DNA of 64,000 nt from contig OX235277.1 in assembly GCA_944472155.2 (NCBI GenBank), positions 35,598,804-35,662,803 of the forward strand, written 5' to 3'. The translations under genes were made by a program, and so were the position numbers. This DNA is from Trichobilharzia szidati. Taxonomy: Eukaryota; Platyhelminthes; Trematoda; Strigeidida; Schistosomatidae. Below, one piece after another: positions 36,055-47,159 of this stretch (position 1 is its first letter; the number at the start of each line of letters is the position of its first letter). Under the pieces are notes generated by a model. It ran no database searches, was not told where the DNA came from, and saw nothing but the letters and a program-made list of their open reading frames with translations.

Positions 36055-36280
36055 TTACTTTCCGAGTGGAGCATAGGGCTTCAAGCAGGAGCTTTAAAAT
36101 TTCGGTAGAAGTGATTTTATTTTTGAGGGGTAAGGTTGCTAGCCTTACACCCAACCTTCCCTCTTTACTGGCCCGACTACCACCTTGGCGAGTTTAAGGA
36201 GTACATCGACCGAAGATTGAAACCTGGACCACATGAGGTGTGATCGGCAAGCATTCTGCCGCTTAACCACCAGCTCATCA
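36055..36280 (-). mobile_element. tRNA-headed SINE, older copy
   Basis: Complement landmarks: tail GTGGAGCATAGGGCTTCAAG, body TTACACCCAACCTTCCCTCT, B box region AGATTGAAACCTGGACCACA, A box region CTTAACCACCAGCTCA. Confidence 0.75.
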
Positions 36281-36289
36281 AAATAATGA

Positions 36290-36545
36290 TGACAAAAGTT
36301 ACGTTGATTAGCCACTTGTGACCAGACGCATGACATTGGGTACCCCATAGTGACCAGTCAGTGCAACGATTGCAGATTAACAGGTGGTCGATCGCGGAAG
36401 CACTTGATGACGTAGGGCTGAACCTAAGACAGGGATGAGTTTCTGTAAGCTTGTAGATATGTCTTACTGACGATGGCCAACAAGCACGAAACACAGGTCC
36501 AGGATCTCGTAGACGTTGCTTCCGACCGTTTAACATCAATTTAGA
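36290..36545 (-). repeat. Fold-back family C, degenerate single arm
   Basis: TAGATATGTCTTACTGACGA, CCAACAAGCACGAAACACAG and GCTTCCGACCGTTTAACATC match the right arm at 28815-28915. Confidence 0.5.
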
Positions 36546-37204
36546 TGATAAATGTGATAAGAAAGTAAAGATTATATGAAGATTTCAATCACTACATTGA
36601 TCAGATCAGTCGTCTGGTGTTTAAGTCACTTCCAGCTAGCTAGAAAACACCAACGGTTGTTATGAATGACCTTCAGCTACTCGTGTAGATTAGTACATAT
36701 ATATATATCAGTTGTTGTTAAAGGACACATGTATCGACCGTTATATAAAGGATACTTTTTAAAACATCCTCTACTATGAATTTTAACTAATTGGAAAAGA
36801 TAAATTCAAAGAGGCGATATTCGTAGCAAACTTAAACCAACATCTGTTGTCATGGTGACGAAAATTACACATGATAATGATGAGCGAAATAAGAACATCC
36901 TTTTTTTCTTCAAGAAGCACAACTAATGCTTGTAGAATAAAACTATTTTTGTGAAGAAATAGACGGATGTTGTTAGGCAATCCAATTAAATCTGCCTAAA
37001 TATTAGTTCTTCCATATTTCTATTTCTCTCTTGAATGACATAGCAGTATGCCGTTTACTGTCAGTGAATGGAATAATATGAGCATAAAGGCTACTGCGAG
37101 GAGTTTTCGTGCATATTATTGCAAATGTCACAACAGATATTTCAGCCGAAAAGAAGCAGCTGACAAAACACCCTTGAAATAGCCAAATGTAACGTCTGTG
37201 AGGG

Positions 37205-37430
37205 TGCGTCGGTGGCATAGCGGTTAGGACGCTCGCTGACCATGCACGTGGTCCGGGGTTCGATCCCCGGCCGACGCACTCCTTTACCTCGCTAAGCCAG
37301 AAATAATGCTGGTGAAGAGGAAAGGTTGGGCATGAGGCTAGCAACCCATCCTGTAAAATAAACACTGCTACAGAAACTTCAAGCCAGTAGCTTGAAGCCC
37401 TATGTTCCGCTTGGGAACGTGAAGGAAAAA
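37205..37430 (+). mobile_element. tRNA-headed SINE (SM-alpha-like), well preserved
   Basis: This is the best copy of the main SINE family. It has A box TGGCATAGCGG, B box GGTTCGATCCC, the GCCGACGCACTCCTTTACCT junction, the body GGTTGGGCATGAGGCTAGCA, and the tail GAAGCCCTATGTTCCGCTTG with GGAACGTGAAGGA then an A run. The RNA polymerase III boxes are seen directly. The tail matches the end of the AATAAT-tailed LINE. SM-alpha is the known S. mansoni SINE of this design; assignment is by recall, not alignment. Confidence 0.85.
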
Positions 37431-37914
37431 AACGTCTGTGAGCACGTAATACAAAATCATCCAACTAGACGAAATCTACCTGGGGAAATTCACTTCATCC
37501 AACCCATTCAAAGCGGTGTAAACGATTGGAGGGGATTGGTACATTTGTTTTGCTTTAACTTATATGCTCAGTCGATGAAATATGTTTTCTGTATTGATAT
37601 TAGATGTTGGAAAGGGGCTTTTTGTGGGATTTGGGTTCATTCCAACGTCCTTCTCTCTTGAAAACTCTTACTAGCATCGAATATAATATTTTATTGTAGT
37701 ACAGAGTGTTACATAGCCCCTAATTTTATCGAATTTTCACATGACCTTAGCCTATAACCCTAAAATAGGTAGACCTTACGGATGTTGCTCACTTATAACA
37801 CCTTTTATACTCTCCAGTCTGTGTTGGCGAATTAAAACCTATGAATTTAACTACTTATCAAAAATCTGTCTTCTCCTACACACTAAATACTGAAATGTCG
37901 TAATGATATAGCGT

Positions 37915-38105
37915 AAATGGTTCTGTGGTAGAATACTCATCAACCGGCTAACTTGTAAACCTAGTTTAGCCTCCTAGGCACCAGTAAATCTGAGAGAGAG
38001 GAAAGATTTGGTGTGAGGCCAGTAACTATACACCGTAAAACACAAAACAATCCCGTCAATACTAAAGCTTTAAAGCTTGAAGCCACATATTCCATCCAAA
38101 TTGTA
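37915..38105 (+). mobile_element. Degenerate tRNA-headed SINE near CELF exon
   Basis: GGTTCTGTGGTAGAATACTC (A box region), GAGGAAAGATTTGGTGTGAG, AAGCTTGAAGCCACATATTC and TTGTAAAGGAATGAA follow SINE order. It ends about 40 bp from CELF exon 38144-38248, on the downstream side of that exon. Confidence 0.6.
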
Positions 38106-38143
38106 AAGGAATGAAAAATCAAAACAGTTAATGAGGTGCTTAC

Positions 38144-38248
38144 GTAATCCATAGGTTGGAACACTGGGATATAGATGTGAAAGAGCATCTGTAGGAAGTC
38201 CAGCCAATGGAGATGTTAGTGTATTTAGCCCGAATGAGGTATTTGAAA
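38144..38248 (-). CDS. CELF: CELF exon: linker segment (symmetric, cassette-capable)
   Basis: This 105-bp exon, phase 1 at both ends, encodes SNTSFGLNTLTSPLAGLPTD followed by ALSHLYPSVPTYGL. It sits between a TTTCTAG acceptor and a GTAAGC donor. The Pro/Tyr/Leu-rich text (LYPSVPTYGLP) resembles the pre-RRM3 linker of CELF proteins. Its length is a multiple of three and it lies outside any RRM, so it is a good candidate for alternative inclusion. No sequence evidence here says whether that happens. Confidence 0.92.
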
Positions 38249-38609
38249 CTAGAAAGACAAAGTAAAACAAAAGTGAATAAATAATATAAAATTATACAAC
38301 ATCAATATTAAGAGTAGTTTGTCCTAGTATTAAACTTAGGAATATAGTTAGGCTCTAGCTGTATATCTTAATCGCCAGAAATGTCATATTTGTAGGCATT
38401 TTTCGTGGTCAAATGACGCTAAATGAATAAGGTAGTAAACATTCTCCTTGAATCAGAACTTCAGTTCGTTACTTCCACTCATTAGTTTATCAATAATAGC
38501 TGTATACAGGGCGGCTCCAGAATCTAGAGGGTGTGTTTCTGCTTAAAACTTATCAGTTGGATGCATCAGAATCCGACTTCGTGGTGACATTCTCCCCTTG
38601 TATTTTTTT

Positions 38610-38830
38610 CATTCCAGTGCTCTCCAGTGGAACATAGGGCTTCGGTCTGCAAGCTTTGAAGTTTCAGCAGAACTGGTGTTTGTTTCTGTTGAACGGGGTT
38701 GGGTCGCTAGCCTCTCGCCCAGTCCTTCGTTTTCATCGAGCTAAGGTAAAGATGTGCGCCGACAGGAATCGAATTCCGGACCACGTGTACTTTCGGCGAG
38801 CATTCTGCCGCTAAACCAGCGACTGCCCAA
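38610..38830 (-). mobile_element. tRNA-headed SINE
   Basis: Complement landmarks: tail AGTGGAACATAGGGCTTCGG, B box GAATCGAATTCCGGACCACG, A box region CCGCTAAACCAGCGACTGCC. Confidence 0.78.
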
Positions 38831-38867
38831 TGTCCACTGTATATATTGCAGATTTAATTATTGGCTA

Positions 38868-39297
38868 AAATCATTTAAAGAGCTATTGTGAACCAGCTAG
38901 CAGTACTCGACACCTATTTCGTTCTAGTTTGGAACTCTTCATAACCACGTAGCCATCAGAGTTTGAATCCATAATCTTCCGTTTACAAAGCGAGCTTGCT
39001 GACTACTGAACCAGTATGACTGAATCCGATGACCCACAAATTTCACCTTCTGCCAGTCCGCCGGCCAGTGTCATCAGCGAGTAACTCTTGTCTTATCAAA
39101 CTTGGTGGAATCATGTCCCAGTGGCTAAATAGTCTACGAGTCCATCTCTCAACTGGAAGTCCCTGAGTTCGAATCCCAGCCAACGCATACTGACGAAGGG
39201 TCCCAACGTCCAGGTTGAAACAGCTGTCCAGTACTCCCAGATGGTTTTCAGTGGCTCTCTAACTGATGTCAGCTCTTGATCAAACCTATAATCACTC
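38868..39297. repeat. Fold-back repeat, family A, host of the CR1-like insertion
   Basis: Reverse arm 38868-39020; centre with GCCAGTCCGCCGGCCAGTGT; forward arm 39115-39297 (ATGTCCCAGTGGCTAAATAG, GAGTTCGAATCCCAGCCAAC, GTGGCTCTCTAACTGATGTC). Its expected terminal CCCTACAAACCAACACTTGA appears only after the CR1 element, as CCCTGAAAACCAACACTTCA at 40966-40985. Confidence 0.7.
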
Positions 39298-40960
39298 TTT
39301 AAATCCAACACACAGCCTTGGTCCAGATGGTGTACCAGGCATTCTTCTTCAAAAGTGTGCAGACATCTTGTGTCATCCTCTTACTCAAATCTTTAATGCA
39401 TCACTTAACAAGGAAACGGTACCTGCTGACTGGAAAGAAATCAAGGTTGTACCTGTACAGAAATCATCATCTGGAGTAGGTATAAAGTTTAGACCGGTCG
39501 CTATAACATCTTTTTTGAAAACTATGGAGAAACTTCTTTTGAATACTCTTAAACCTTCTTTAAAAGCTTTCAGTGACCCTAAGAAGTTTGCTTATAAGTG
39601 TGGAAGAAGTACATTAGATGCAGCCATTGTACTACACCACAATATTGTTTCCTGCCTTGATGAGGGTGCTAAGTTCATTCGAACAGCTTTTTTAGAGTAT
39701 ACTGCAGCTTTCGACTCTGTTCCTAGGACACTTTTATTAGGAAAGATGATTTCAGAGTCCTGGGCAACTAGATGGCTGTCTTCTTATTTTAAGGATAGGA
39801 AACAGCATACTGTTTTGGCTGAAAAGCGCTCCACTTCTCAGCTAACTGAATGTGGTGTGCCTCAAGGTGCAGTACTTTCTCCATTTCTTTTCTCTTTCTT
39901 TTTGCGTCACCTTCTAAACTCACCCAATGTTAACTTCATTAAGTATGCTGATGATCTGACTGTTTCTGTCCCTGTAGTTTCCACATCGGATTGTTCCCAT
40001 ATGAATGGCTTCTTAGCTGAAGTTAAGGATTGGTCAGGCTAAAATGGTCTTAAACTAAATCCAACTAAATGTAATACTGTTGATTTCAGCTTGAGAAGTG
40101 AAAAAGATATGCATGGATTGATCCAATCTCATGATTGTTGTAATATTGATGGTACCATGATAGAGAGTAAGTCAAGTGTTTCTTATCTTGGCATTAGTTT
40201 CTCTTCAAACCTTTACTGGTCGTCTCATATTCTTATAGTTTCTAAAAAGATTTTCCGTCTGACTTATTACATAAAGAAGTTGAGGCATTCAGGTATAACC
40301 CAATCTCGTCCCGTACAATTTATTAATTCATGTGTTTTGCCCATCATTCCTTATTGTTCTCCATTATTCTTCCCTGGGCTACTCAAGAAAGACTATATCA
40401 TACTACGAAGAACATTGAAGGCTGTAAGTAGGGTCAGTGCTATCTCTTTGACTCAACTAACCGACACTGTTGTCAATAGGCGCATGAATTCTTGTAAACA
40501 GTTAGCTAAAGTTATTTTGTCTGATAGTGAACATCCTCTTTATTCACATTTGGTTCCTTGCATCTCTTCGGGTAAGACCAGAAGAAATTTCATAAACATT
40601 TATGCTCGTACTACAAAATATAAAAATTCGATCGTACCATATTTGGCACGAGTATTGTGTGAAGAGACAAATATCAGAAAAGAAATTTTACAACTTTTAA
40701 ATCATTAACTAAACTATAAAATGAAATGATGCATATTATTGCATGTGTTACTTGTTATATTATTTATTTATTATTCACTATGGTGTGATTTTGTTGGGGT
40801 TTCTATTTTTTCCTATTAACTATCAATATTTTCATATTTTATACATTTATATAATTATAAACAGAGCTAAACCATTGCAATATGTAAAAGAAACGCTGAA
40901 ATTCCATGCTGTGAATTGTTATTGTTGTGGAATAAAGTGATTATTATTAAAAAAAAAATT
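39298..40960 (+). mobile_element. CR1/Jockey-like non-LTR retrotransposon, 5'-truncated
   Basis: This is a reverse transcriptase reading frame from about 39305 to a stop at 40706-40708, plus a 3' tail ending in ATTATTATT and an A run (40941-40958). Motifs are LGPDGVPG, FRPVAITSFLKTMEKLL, FAYKCGRSTLDA, EYTAAFDSVPR, GVPQGAVLSPFLFSFF and YADDL. The frame is broken only by TAA at 40040-40042 (SG*NGLKLNP); everything after it remains in the same frame. The endonuclease region is missing, so the copy is dead on arrival. CR1-like elements (SR1) are known in schistosomes. The flanks TTTAAATCC (39298-39306) and TTTAAACCC (40961-40969) are a candidate target-site duplication. Confidence 0.85.
39305..40708 (+). 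pseudogene. CR1-like reverse transcriptase with one internal stop
   Basis: This keeps about 467 codons of RT and the C-terminal domain. The first catalytic Asp lies in YTAAFD and the pair in YADDL. A single nonsense codon at 40040-40042 splits it; downstream the frame continues NGLKLNPTKC, SYLGISFSSNLYW and INSCVLPIIPYCSPLF, as in other CR1-like proteins. Near-intact coding suggests a recent insertion. It lies in the CELF intron 38249-41227, antisense to CELF. Confidence 0.85.
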
Positions 40961-41227
40961 TTTAAACCCTGAAAACCAACACTTCAAAATTGCTGTGGTC
41001 ATCTTTCCATTTCAAGCATTTTGATTGGTTAATTTTCAAAGTCATCTGTTTGATCACTGACAGTATTCATTGTTTAACCTCTATAGTAGTGAAATAGTTA
41101 ACCAACGTTTTATTAAATTCATATAACACTTCGTTTGGAGTTATGTAACTTTTTATGATGCAGTCTAGTTACAAATTCCAATTTCCTTATGTAAAAAGGG
41201 AAACTTTATCCAAAAAGATCAACTTAC

Positions 41228-41837
41228 TAGCTTGATTCAATGGAAGAGATACATTACAAAGACTACTGAGTGTAGCTGATGGTGTATGCGTCCCAGGAAC
41301 TGTATGCAAGGCTAATGTAGGCCCTGTAGCTCCAGGTGATCCCAGGCCTAATGTCTGTCCACTTAAATTGTTCCCATTGCCATTCGAATTAACATTTCCT
41401 GTAACATTTCCATTGGCCATTGCAACAACAGCTGCAGCCAATGCTGCAGCAGAATTGCCACTACTCGTAGAATTATTATTTCCATTATCACCAGAGACAC
41501 ATGTACTATTGACATTTGACATGGCAGCAAGTTGTGATGACATTTGAGTTAACTGGGGATTTGCGTTACCAGATATTCCGAGGACAGCGGCAGCTGTAGC
41601 CATTGGATTGTTGTTAACACAATTTGGATTTAAACTGACAGTTCCTGAACGTGAATTATGCAATAATGGTGTACAGGCAAGATGTCCACTTGTGGTGGAA
41701 CCATTAGTTAATGCGGATATCATTGCTAGATTTGATATATTATTGGGTAGATTGACAGTAGCTAACTGACTAGCATGTTGGAGTTGTAAGGCTAACGCTG
41801 CCACTGGATTGATATAACCTGTTGTCTGTGCCATATT
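41228..41837 (-). CDS. CELF: CELF exon: long low-complexity linker between RRM2 and RRM3
   Basis: This 610-bp exon (phase 0 in, phase 1 out) encodes residues 122-324, starting NMAQTTGYINPVAALALQLQ. The ATG near its start is internal, not the translation start: the acceptor TTTTAG lies just before AAT ATG and the upstream exon reads straight in. The linker is rich in Asn, Ser, Gly, Thr and Ala, with runs such as GDNGNNNSTSSGN and SAAALAAAVVAMANGN. CELF proteins have a long divergent linker here that carries activation or repression functions; the Asn/Ser-rich composition looks lineage-specific. The donor is GTAAGT, joining A|TT to give Ile in the next exon. Confidence 0.93.
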
Positions 41838-41994
41838 CTAAAATTTCAAAAGGGATTTAAAAAGATGAAAATCTTGTGTGAACGTAAAAAACTACAAGAA
41901 GTGGTTTTATTTTAAACTTAAAAACTGTTGAGGAACAAGGAAGAAGTATAGGACTGCTGTTTTGTCCTCGTTTAAGATTTCTGGTCAACGACTG

Positions 41995-42225
41995 CGCTAC
42001 GGTTTCATTGGTAAGATGCTCACTAAACATGCAGGTAGTTGGCGAGTCGAATTCCGACAGACGCAGTCCTCAACTTCGCCTTATTTACAAGCCGGATGTT
42101 GAGGTTTGCAGAGAGGGAAGGCTGAACTTGAGGCGGGTAACTCCACTCTTTAAGAAGAAGACTACCGCTACTGACACTTCAAGCCTGAAGCCTTATGTTC
42201 CACTCGGAACGTAAAGGAATGAGAA
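41995..42225 (+). mobile_element. tRNA-headed SINE, older copy
   Basis: It has GGTTTCATTGGTAAGATGCT (A box region), GAGTCGAATTCCGACAGACG (B box region), GAGAGGGAAGGCTGAACTTG and GAAGCCTTATGTTCCACTCG with AACGTAAAGGAATGAG. It lies in the CELF intron, antisense to the gene. Confidence 0.75.
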
Positions 42226-42354
42226 ACACTGTGTATAACCGATTTCGAATCGATTCCAGGACTGTCGAAGTTAACTAATGGTCAAGTAGTAGGCTGAGCA
42301 GTTAGTTACGTAATCTCCAACGAACTTTTTCAACCAAAGTTCTATGGACAAAAG

Positions 42355-43335
42355 ACAAGTAGTTCAGCAAGGAGTCTCTTTTCGGTGAATTCATTTTCGT
42401 AGCTGTACAATCGCAAATATATATGGTTTTTTTGTATGTGTGTGTACATTAAATTTGTCAAACGAAAATACAATTAGTAAGTTCAGATGAATTAGATGTT
42501 GATATAAGAGGGTAGTAAGAAAAGTAATGAGTTGTCACAAACGATTGTTAAAGAAGAGTTACGTAATAACATGAATAGTTTAATGAAAGAGTTGTGCTCA
42601 GGGTGTACATGGAAACAAAATAACATACGGAATTATGGAAGAGTTTTAATTAGTTAGAAAATAAGCATACAAGCAAAAGTCAAATCAACAGAGTTGTTAC
42701 CATGATAGTAGAAGTGATTGAATAATTTTCTTTTGTATGCATAGTTCTGGTTCCTCTAGCTTAATGGCTAGGGCTTCTGCAATGCAAAGAAGACGGAATC
42801 GTACTGTCTTTGGAAGGTTGTTCTTCACTTTGTAGATTACTTTGAAGCAGGAGGCGTTTGTTGAGATGGAATGACCAGTATTGACGAGGTGTTCTATTAT
42901 TGCACTCCTTACGCAGACATTACTTCTTTTCTGCAGCCACGCTGGATAGTGTTCTTTGACCCTTTTTGGCAAAATGCACGTCAAACGGCCGATTTACCTG
43001 GGTCCACAGCAACAGGTTAATTGATATATGCACATAGAAGTGGTCAGGTGCGGGATCTTGTCCTTTGGACTTCTGTAGATCAGCGGGTGACTGGAGAACA
43101 CTACTCTCAATATTGCCGCAAAGAAAGTTCTTCTTAAAGAGGTGGAGATTCTCCTTCTAAGGACGTCACTGAGTAGGTCTTCTTTGAAGTCGAGGTTCAT
43201 ATAAAGTATCTTTTTTGGCACAGATGCTGTCTCTTGCTTTTGGATTTTTTGTTTGATGGTTTTTTCTAAGAATCTTGATGGGTAACCGTTTTCTATGAAG
43301 GTTACTTTCAGGTAATTTAGTTCTTCTTCCATGGT
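42355..43335 (-). mobile_element. Penelope-like element, 5'-truncated and frameshifted
   Basis: The minus strand reads NGYPSRFLEKTIKQKIQKQE, VLRRRISTSLRRTFFAAILR, VVFSSHPLIYRSPKDKIPHL and CIYQLTCCCG. After a frame break it continues RVKEHYPAWLQKRSNVCVRS, AIIEHLVNTGHSI and LCIAEALAIKLEEPELCIQK. This is the post-RT region plus a GIY-YIG domain of a second Penelope clade. A 340-bp 3' UTR follows, ending in the CACCGAAAAGAGACTCC arm that also forms the palindromes at 24945 and 25819. It provides the key for recognising those palindromes. Confidence 0.85.
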
Positions 43336-44839
43336 ATCAGAGCTGCAGATGCGTTGGACGCGAGTGGCAAGAGATCTAATTAAGTTTCTTTTCCGACTGA
43401 TTGGTACCCAGCTGTAGAAGCTTGCCAGTTGGCCGTTCTATGGTACATTTAGAAAAGAGTCTGAAACTTAAGTAAACACTTCTTCGCTTTGCTGTTTTGG
43501 CATTTTTAATGCCTCTATGAGTGATTTCAAGCAATAAAATTATACTTCACTTCTATGTCTAATATTGGCAAAGATTTTTAAAATAATTTATAGACCAACT
43601 CATCGATTAACTAGGAGATTTCATATAACGTACTTAAATTATTCAGAAAGCCTTCAAATTAGGTAGTCCAGAAGCAACTTAAATCAAATTCACAAGTTGC
43701 ACAGTTTGAGGAGGTCAGAGGAGGTCACTCTAGTTTCCTTTAGAAACCTGAATTATTCAGATTACCATAACATGTGATCTGCTTCATAAGAAAATTGGTA
43801 GTCGAGAAAGCAAACAAATTCGCACAAAACTGTGCATACTACTGATTGATTGATGTAAGTAGTTGGATACCACTCATATCAACCAGTAGTGCTTGCTAGT
43901 CATTGAGGTCGAAATTGATTTAAACAGAGAACGACCGAATTTGATTTGAGGTGTTCGTCCTAGTAGCTAGCCAGAAATCGGGTGATTTGATCTGAGCTGA
44001 GTCAGTCGTGGTGGCGCATCACTGATGAGCTCGGCCACGAACGAACGAAACGGTAGTCCGGTATCTAGGTCACTTAGATCTGGCTGCCAACCACTACTGG
44101 TATTATATTTAGTTCATAATTTGGCGTAAACCAAATGTTCTTTCTACCTTCGGTTAACATCTATTAAATCGACAGTAGCCTGTCACTGCAAAGACAATGC
44201 AGATAAACTGATCATAACCCAAGGGATTAAAAAACCTTAAAATTCGTAGTGATCCATCCTGTGTGTTGAAATCTTTAAGATGTATATATCTTGGCATCGT
44301 GAGCGATACCATCATCAATGGATTAGACTAGGTCAGCCTTCATTGCTTGATTTTGAGAAAAGTCTTCATGATTCCACATCAGTGTGACATTCATTAGGTA
44401 AGTAATAGAGGAAAATCTAGCCGATAATATTCAAGTTATCTTAGCAGACTTTATTCAAACAAAAGAAATGAGCCAGTTACTTAGTGACAGACGCATCTGA
44501 TAAGGTTAGGCGTGGAATGTCACATAAAGCCGTGCACAGCATAAATCTATATGTACCTGCAGAGCGTCTAATCAGATAAGAATAAATTAGCACTATAAAC
44601 ATCCATATAAAGTCATTATTTTTTGATTAACCTTGCCTTGAATTTAAAGGGGTGAGACACAATATGAAATATTTGCCTAAGAAACCTCTTTCTAAAAATC
44701 CGTGCATCTAAAAGACTGTTAATCCTATGATCGTAAAAGTGAGGAAGTAAGGGTCATTAGCCTGCACTTAACAAATTGTCGTAGATTCTAATTGTTCAAG
44801 CCCTTACTGTTTCAAGAACCTTCTCGCTTGGTTGCCTTC
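43336..44839. other. CELF intron sequence between two Penelope remnants
   Basis: No exon or named element is recognised. It may include the eroded 5' part of the plus-strand Penelope copy at 44840. Confidence 0.4.
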
Positions 44840-45680
44840 TAAAATTCATGAATGATTTCAAAGTGTTTAAATTACCAGAAAACAAGAACAACAACAATAG
44901 CTGCATAGTACTTAAAGGTTCCAAGATTCTTCTGGAACTAGGTGTGTCAGTCATACTTAGCGTCTGCTATCTCACAGTATCGTTGAACACTTACCCTCAT
45001 GGTTCTGTAAAGGAGAAAGTAGATGCCCAAAAATCTCTATTCTGTCTGGAACATATTATTGATTCTAGACACTGAGGGAACCCGTAGACCAACTTCAGAT
45101 TCATCTACAGGGTACGCAAAAATCTTGCCAAAGAAGCACGAATCAGACATTTTTAAACCACGGAAGCTAAAGAGATTCACATGTTAATTTCTCAACTCTG
45201 CGTACAGAGGAAGTTTATTCAGTCACTGAACCTAAAACAGACGTAATTTGTATCAACACTTGATATGTAACTTTTGCAAATATCAATCTTTAATTTTAAT
45301 TTTCAATTTTAATGTCTTTCTGTCTTCTCATTGCTACATTTCTAGTCCTCCTGAAACTGATCTTTACTTGAACCTTTTTCAATTTTAACTGATCTGTATT
45401 GATTCGTGTTAATTATGTTATATCACTTAATTCATTTATTCAGTTTTATTGTAGTTTTCATTCAGATTAAAGTTCTCTGGACAATGTGAATGTTATGTAA
45501 AACTTGCGATTTCACTGACACATCTTTGGAAATATCCCTTTTGTTGCTAAGAAACCTTACTACATGTATATATATATGCATATAATATATATAATATTGT
45601 ACAGCTTGAGAGTGATATCGCTAAAAGGGGTAACTCTTTGCCGAATGTCTCTTCTGATATGCAAAGTTTTTGTCTCAACT
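44840..45680 (+). mobile_element. Penelope-like element remnant, 3' part
   Basis: This is a degenerate copy of the same clade as 42355-43335. The plus strand gives FRFIYRVRKNLAKEARIRHF, then ISQLCVQRKFIQSLNL, parallel to FKVIYKVKNNLPKTVRFR and LCIQKKIIQSLLL there. A long AT-rich 3' UTR follows. The end arm (TTGTACAGCTTGAGAG to CTCTTTGCCGAATGTC, about 45598-45650) is the one seen in the palindromes. Coding before 45088 is too decayed to align by eye. Confidence 0.65.
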
Positions 45681-45959
45681 ACAAAAAACACTGTACCGTA
45701 ATTGCTGAACGCTCTCGCTCTCTTGAAGTCCTCCACTCACCTGGAATTCTGGCACATAAATTTTATGCCTCCTAGATTATTGTCGTTAACAGCTTGTCAG
45801 AAAAACGCATCGAATGTTACGTTACCACAGTTATCTACAATTCGCAATGGATTCTATCATTCGTCTAACTCAGTGACACGGCAAAATAGTGCGGTCTATT
45901 CACACAGAACCGCCATAAGTAAATTCATATAAAAAACTAAGAATATACGTTTAATATTA

Positions 45960-46450
45960 CCTAGTTCTGGACGAAAAGCAAAAGAAGACAAGGTCAATAC
46001 CATCCAAAATGGACGCTATACTGGTCAAAGTGGGCGTTCTCTTCGACTCTAAAGTCATAAACTAGCTGTCAGAAGACATGGCGTGCATTCCTTCATATCG
46101 ATTCATGTAGACAATTATGGAAAGCAGTTTGATTGGAAAAATGTAGAAGTTTTAAACAGTAGAAACACTAAAATATAATGCCAGAGAATTTCGATTAGCC
46201 TAGTACTTAGATGAATCAGCGATTGACACACACATGACCATAGACAATCTAATAAAGAATAAATCCCAATGCTGATGCAGACTAAAAACCAGTCATGACC
46301 AGAGTTATCAGGAGATACAATTATATCTATCATTCATGAAGAAGAATTCGAATAAGTTCACTTCATATTAAAGCCTGCATTGGAGCGATGTTGTCTAGAA
46401 GGATAACGAAAGTTTCTCAATCAGATCAACCAGCTTAGAGAACACAGCCA
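45960..46450 (+). mobile_element. Penelope-like element remnant related to 14155-15430
   Basis: The plus strand reads GRYTGQSGRSLRL, HKLAVRRHGVHSFISIHVDN, YGKQFDWKNVEVLNSRNTK, which aligns with HYIGQSGRPLHL, HKLAVKRHDIHSLISLHTDN, HGHQFDWDNVQILNRGNNK of the 14.2 kb element. Its 3' end (GATGTTGTCTAGAAGG near 46388, CCAGCTTAGAGAACACAGCC near 46430) also matches. Several stops and frameshifts; inactive. Confidence 0.8.
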
Positions 46451-46557
46451 AATAGCAATAGTAGACGTTTAAAAAAGATGCGGGAAATTCATTGGCTTGA
46501 TGTCAGTCAGTTTATTTCTAGACTAGATGTTCTACACACAAATCAATAAGCAATACT

Positions 46558-46980
46558 TTTTAAGATGGTTGGAGGATTTCATCATGAGTTCACAGCGGTT
46601 ATAGAACCAATGGAAATCCAGGAAGTACTGGACAGCTGTTTCGTCATCCCAATTTGAGAGTCATCATCAGTACTCATCTACCTCAAAAGTTCAAACCCAG
46701 GACCTTCTGGTTACGAGGCTAGCTAGCTCGTAGACCATTGAGCCACTAGGACTCTATATGACTGCCAGCCCATGAATTCCAACTTCTGCCGATTCACAAC
46801 ACAACGTGAGTACTCATCGCGGGGTGAGTACTGCTGAAGATTCCAAAACTAGATTGACGAAACAGCTATCCAGTACTCCCTGTGGCTGGTTTTCCAATGG
46901 TTCTCTAACCGATGTCAGCTCATGATGAAATCCTCCAAGCAATCAAACAAAATCCCTACAAAAAAACCAATACTTGAAAA
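46558..46980. repeat. Fold-back repeat, family A (two tRNA-headed arms)
   Basis: The left arm (46558-46750, reverse) and right arm (46830-46980, forward) carry the same sequence facing outward from a short centre. Arm landmarks: GTTCGAACCCAGGACCTTCT-type B box, GTCCCAAACTAGGACGAAAC, GTCCAGTACTCCC, CCAATGGTTCTCTAACCGAT, GTCAGCTCATGATGAAATCC, ending AATCCCTACAAA. The inner end of each arm resembles a tRNA (GGTCCCAGTGGCTCAATGG with anticodon-like CCTTGTAACCAGAAGG, tRNA-Thr-like). I see no protein. The other entries for this family use these landmarks. Confidence 0.7.
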
Positions 46981-46984
46981 GTGT

Positions 46985-47130
46985 AATTATTCCATAGATA
47001 AGAGAAGTACATAAGGAGGAAATGGAAGCCTATTGGCAACGGTGGAGCCAGACAGAAAAATACAGCAATGTTTCGCTGAAGCCCTACGTTCCCTACTTGA
47101 AACCCAAGGGAATGAATAATAGTAATCATA
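46985..47130 (+). mobile_element. LINE 3' end next to a CELF splice donor
   Basis: GGTGGAGCCAGACAGAAAAA, GCTGAAGCCCTACGTTCC and CCCAAGGGAATGAATAATAG mark the end of an AATAAT-tailed LINE. Its tail finishes about 30 bp from the end of CELF exon 47160-47312 (on the intron side). Confidence 0.65.
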
Positions 47131-47159
47131 ATAATAACAATAACAGAACTACTACTTAC

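Noticed and set aside
37205..37285. tRNA-like sequence with strong Pol III boxes
   Set aside because: It continues into the SINE body and tail found at many places; a retroposon, not a tRNA gene.
41187..41834. Single-exon 215-aa protein starting at the ATG at 41834
   Set aside because: The ATG is internal to the CELF linker exon: an acceptor precedes it, a consensus donor at 41222-41227 ends it, and both neighbours join in phase.
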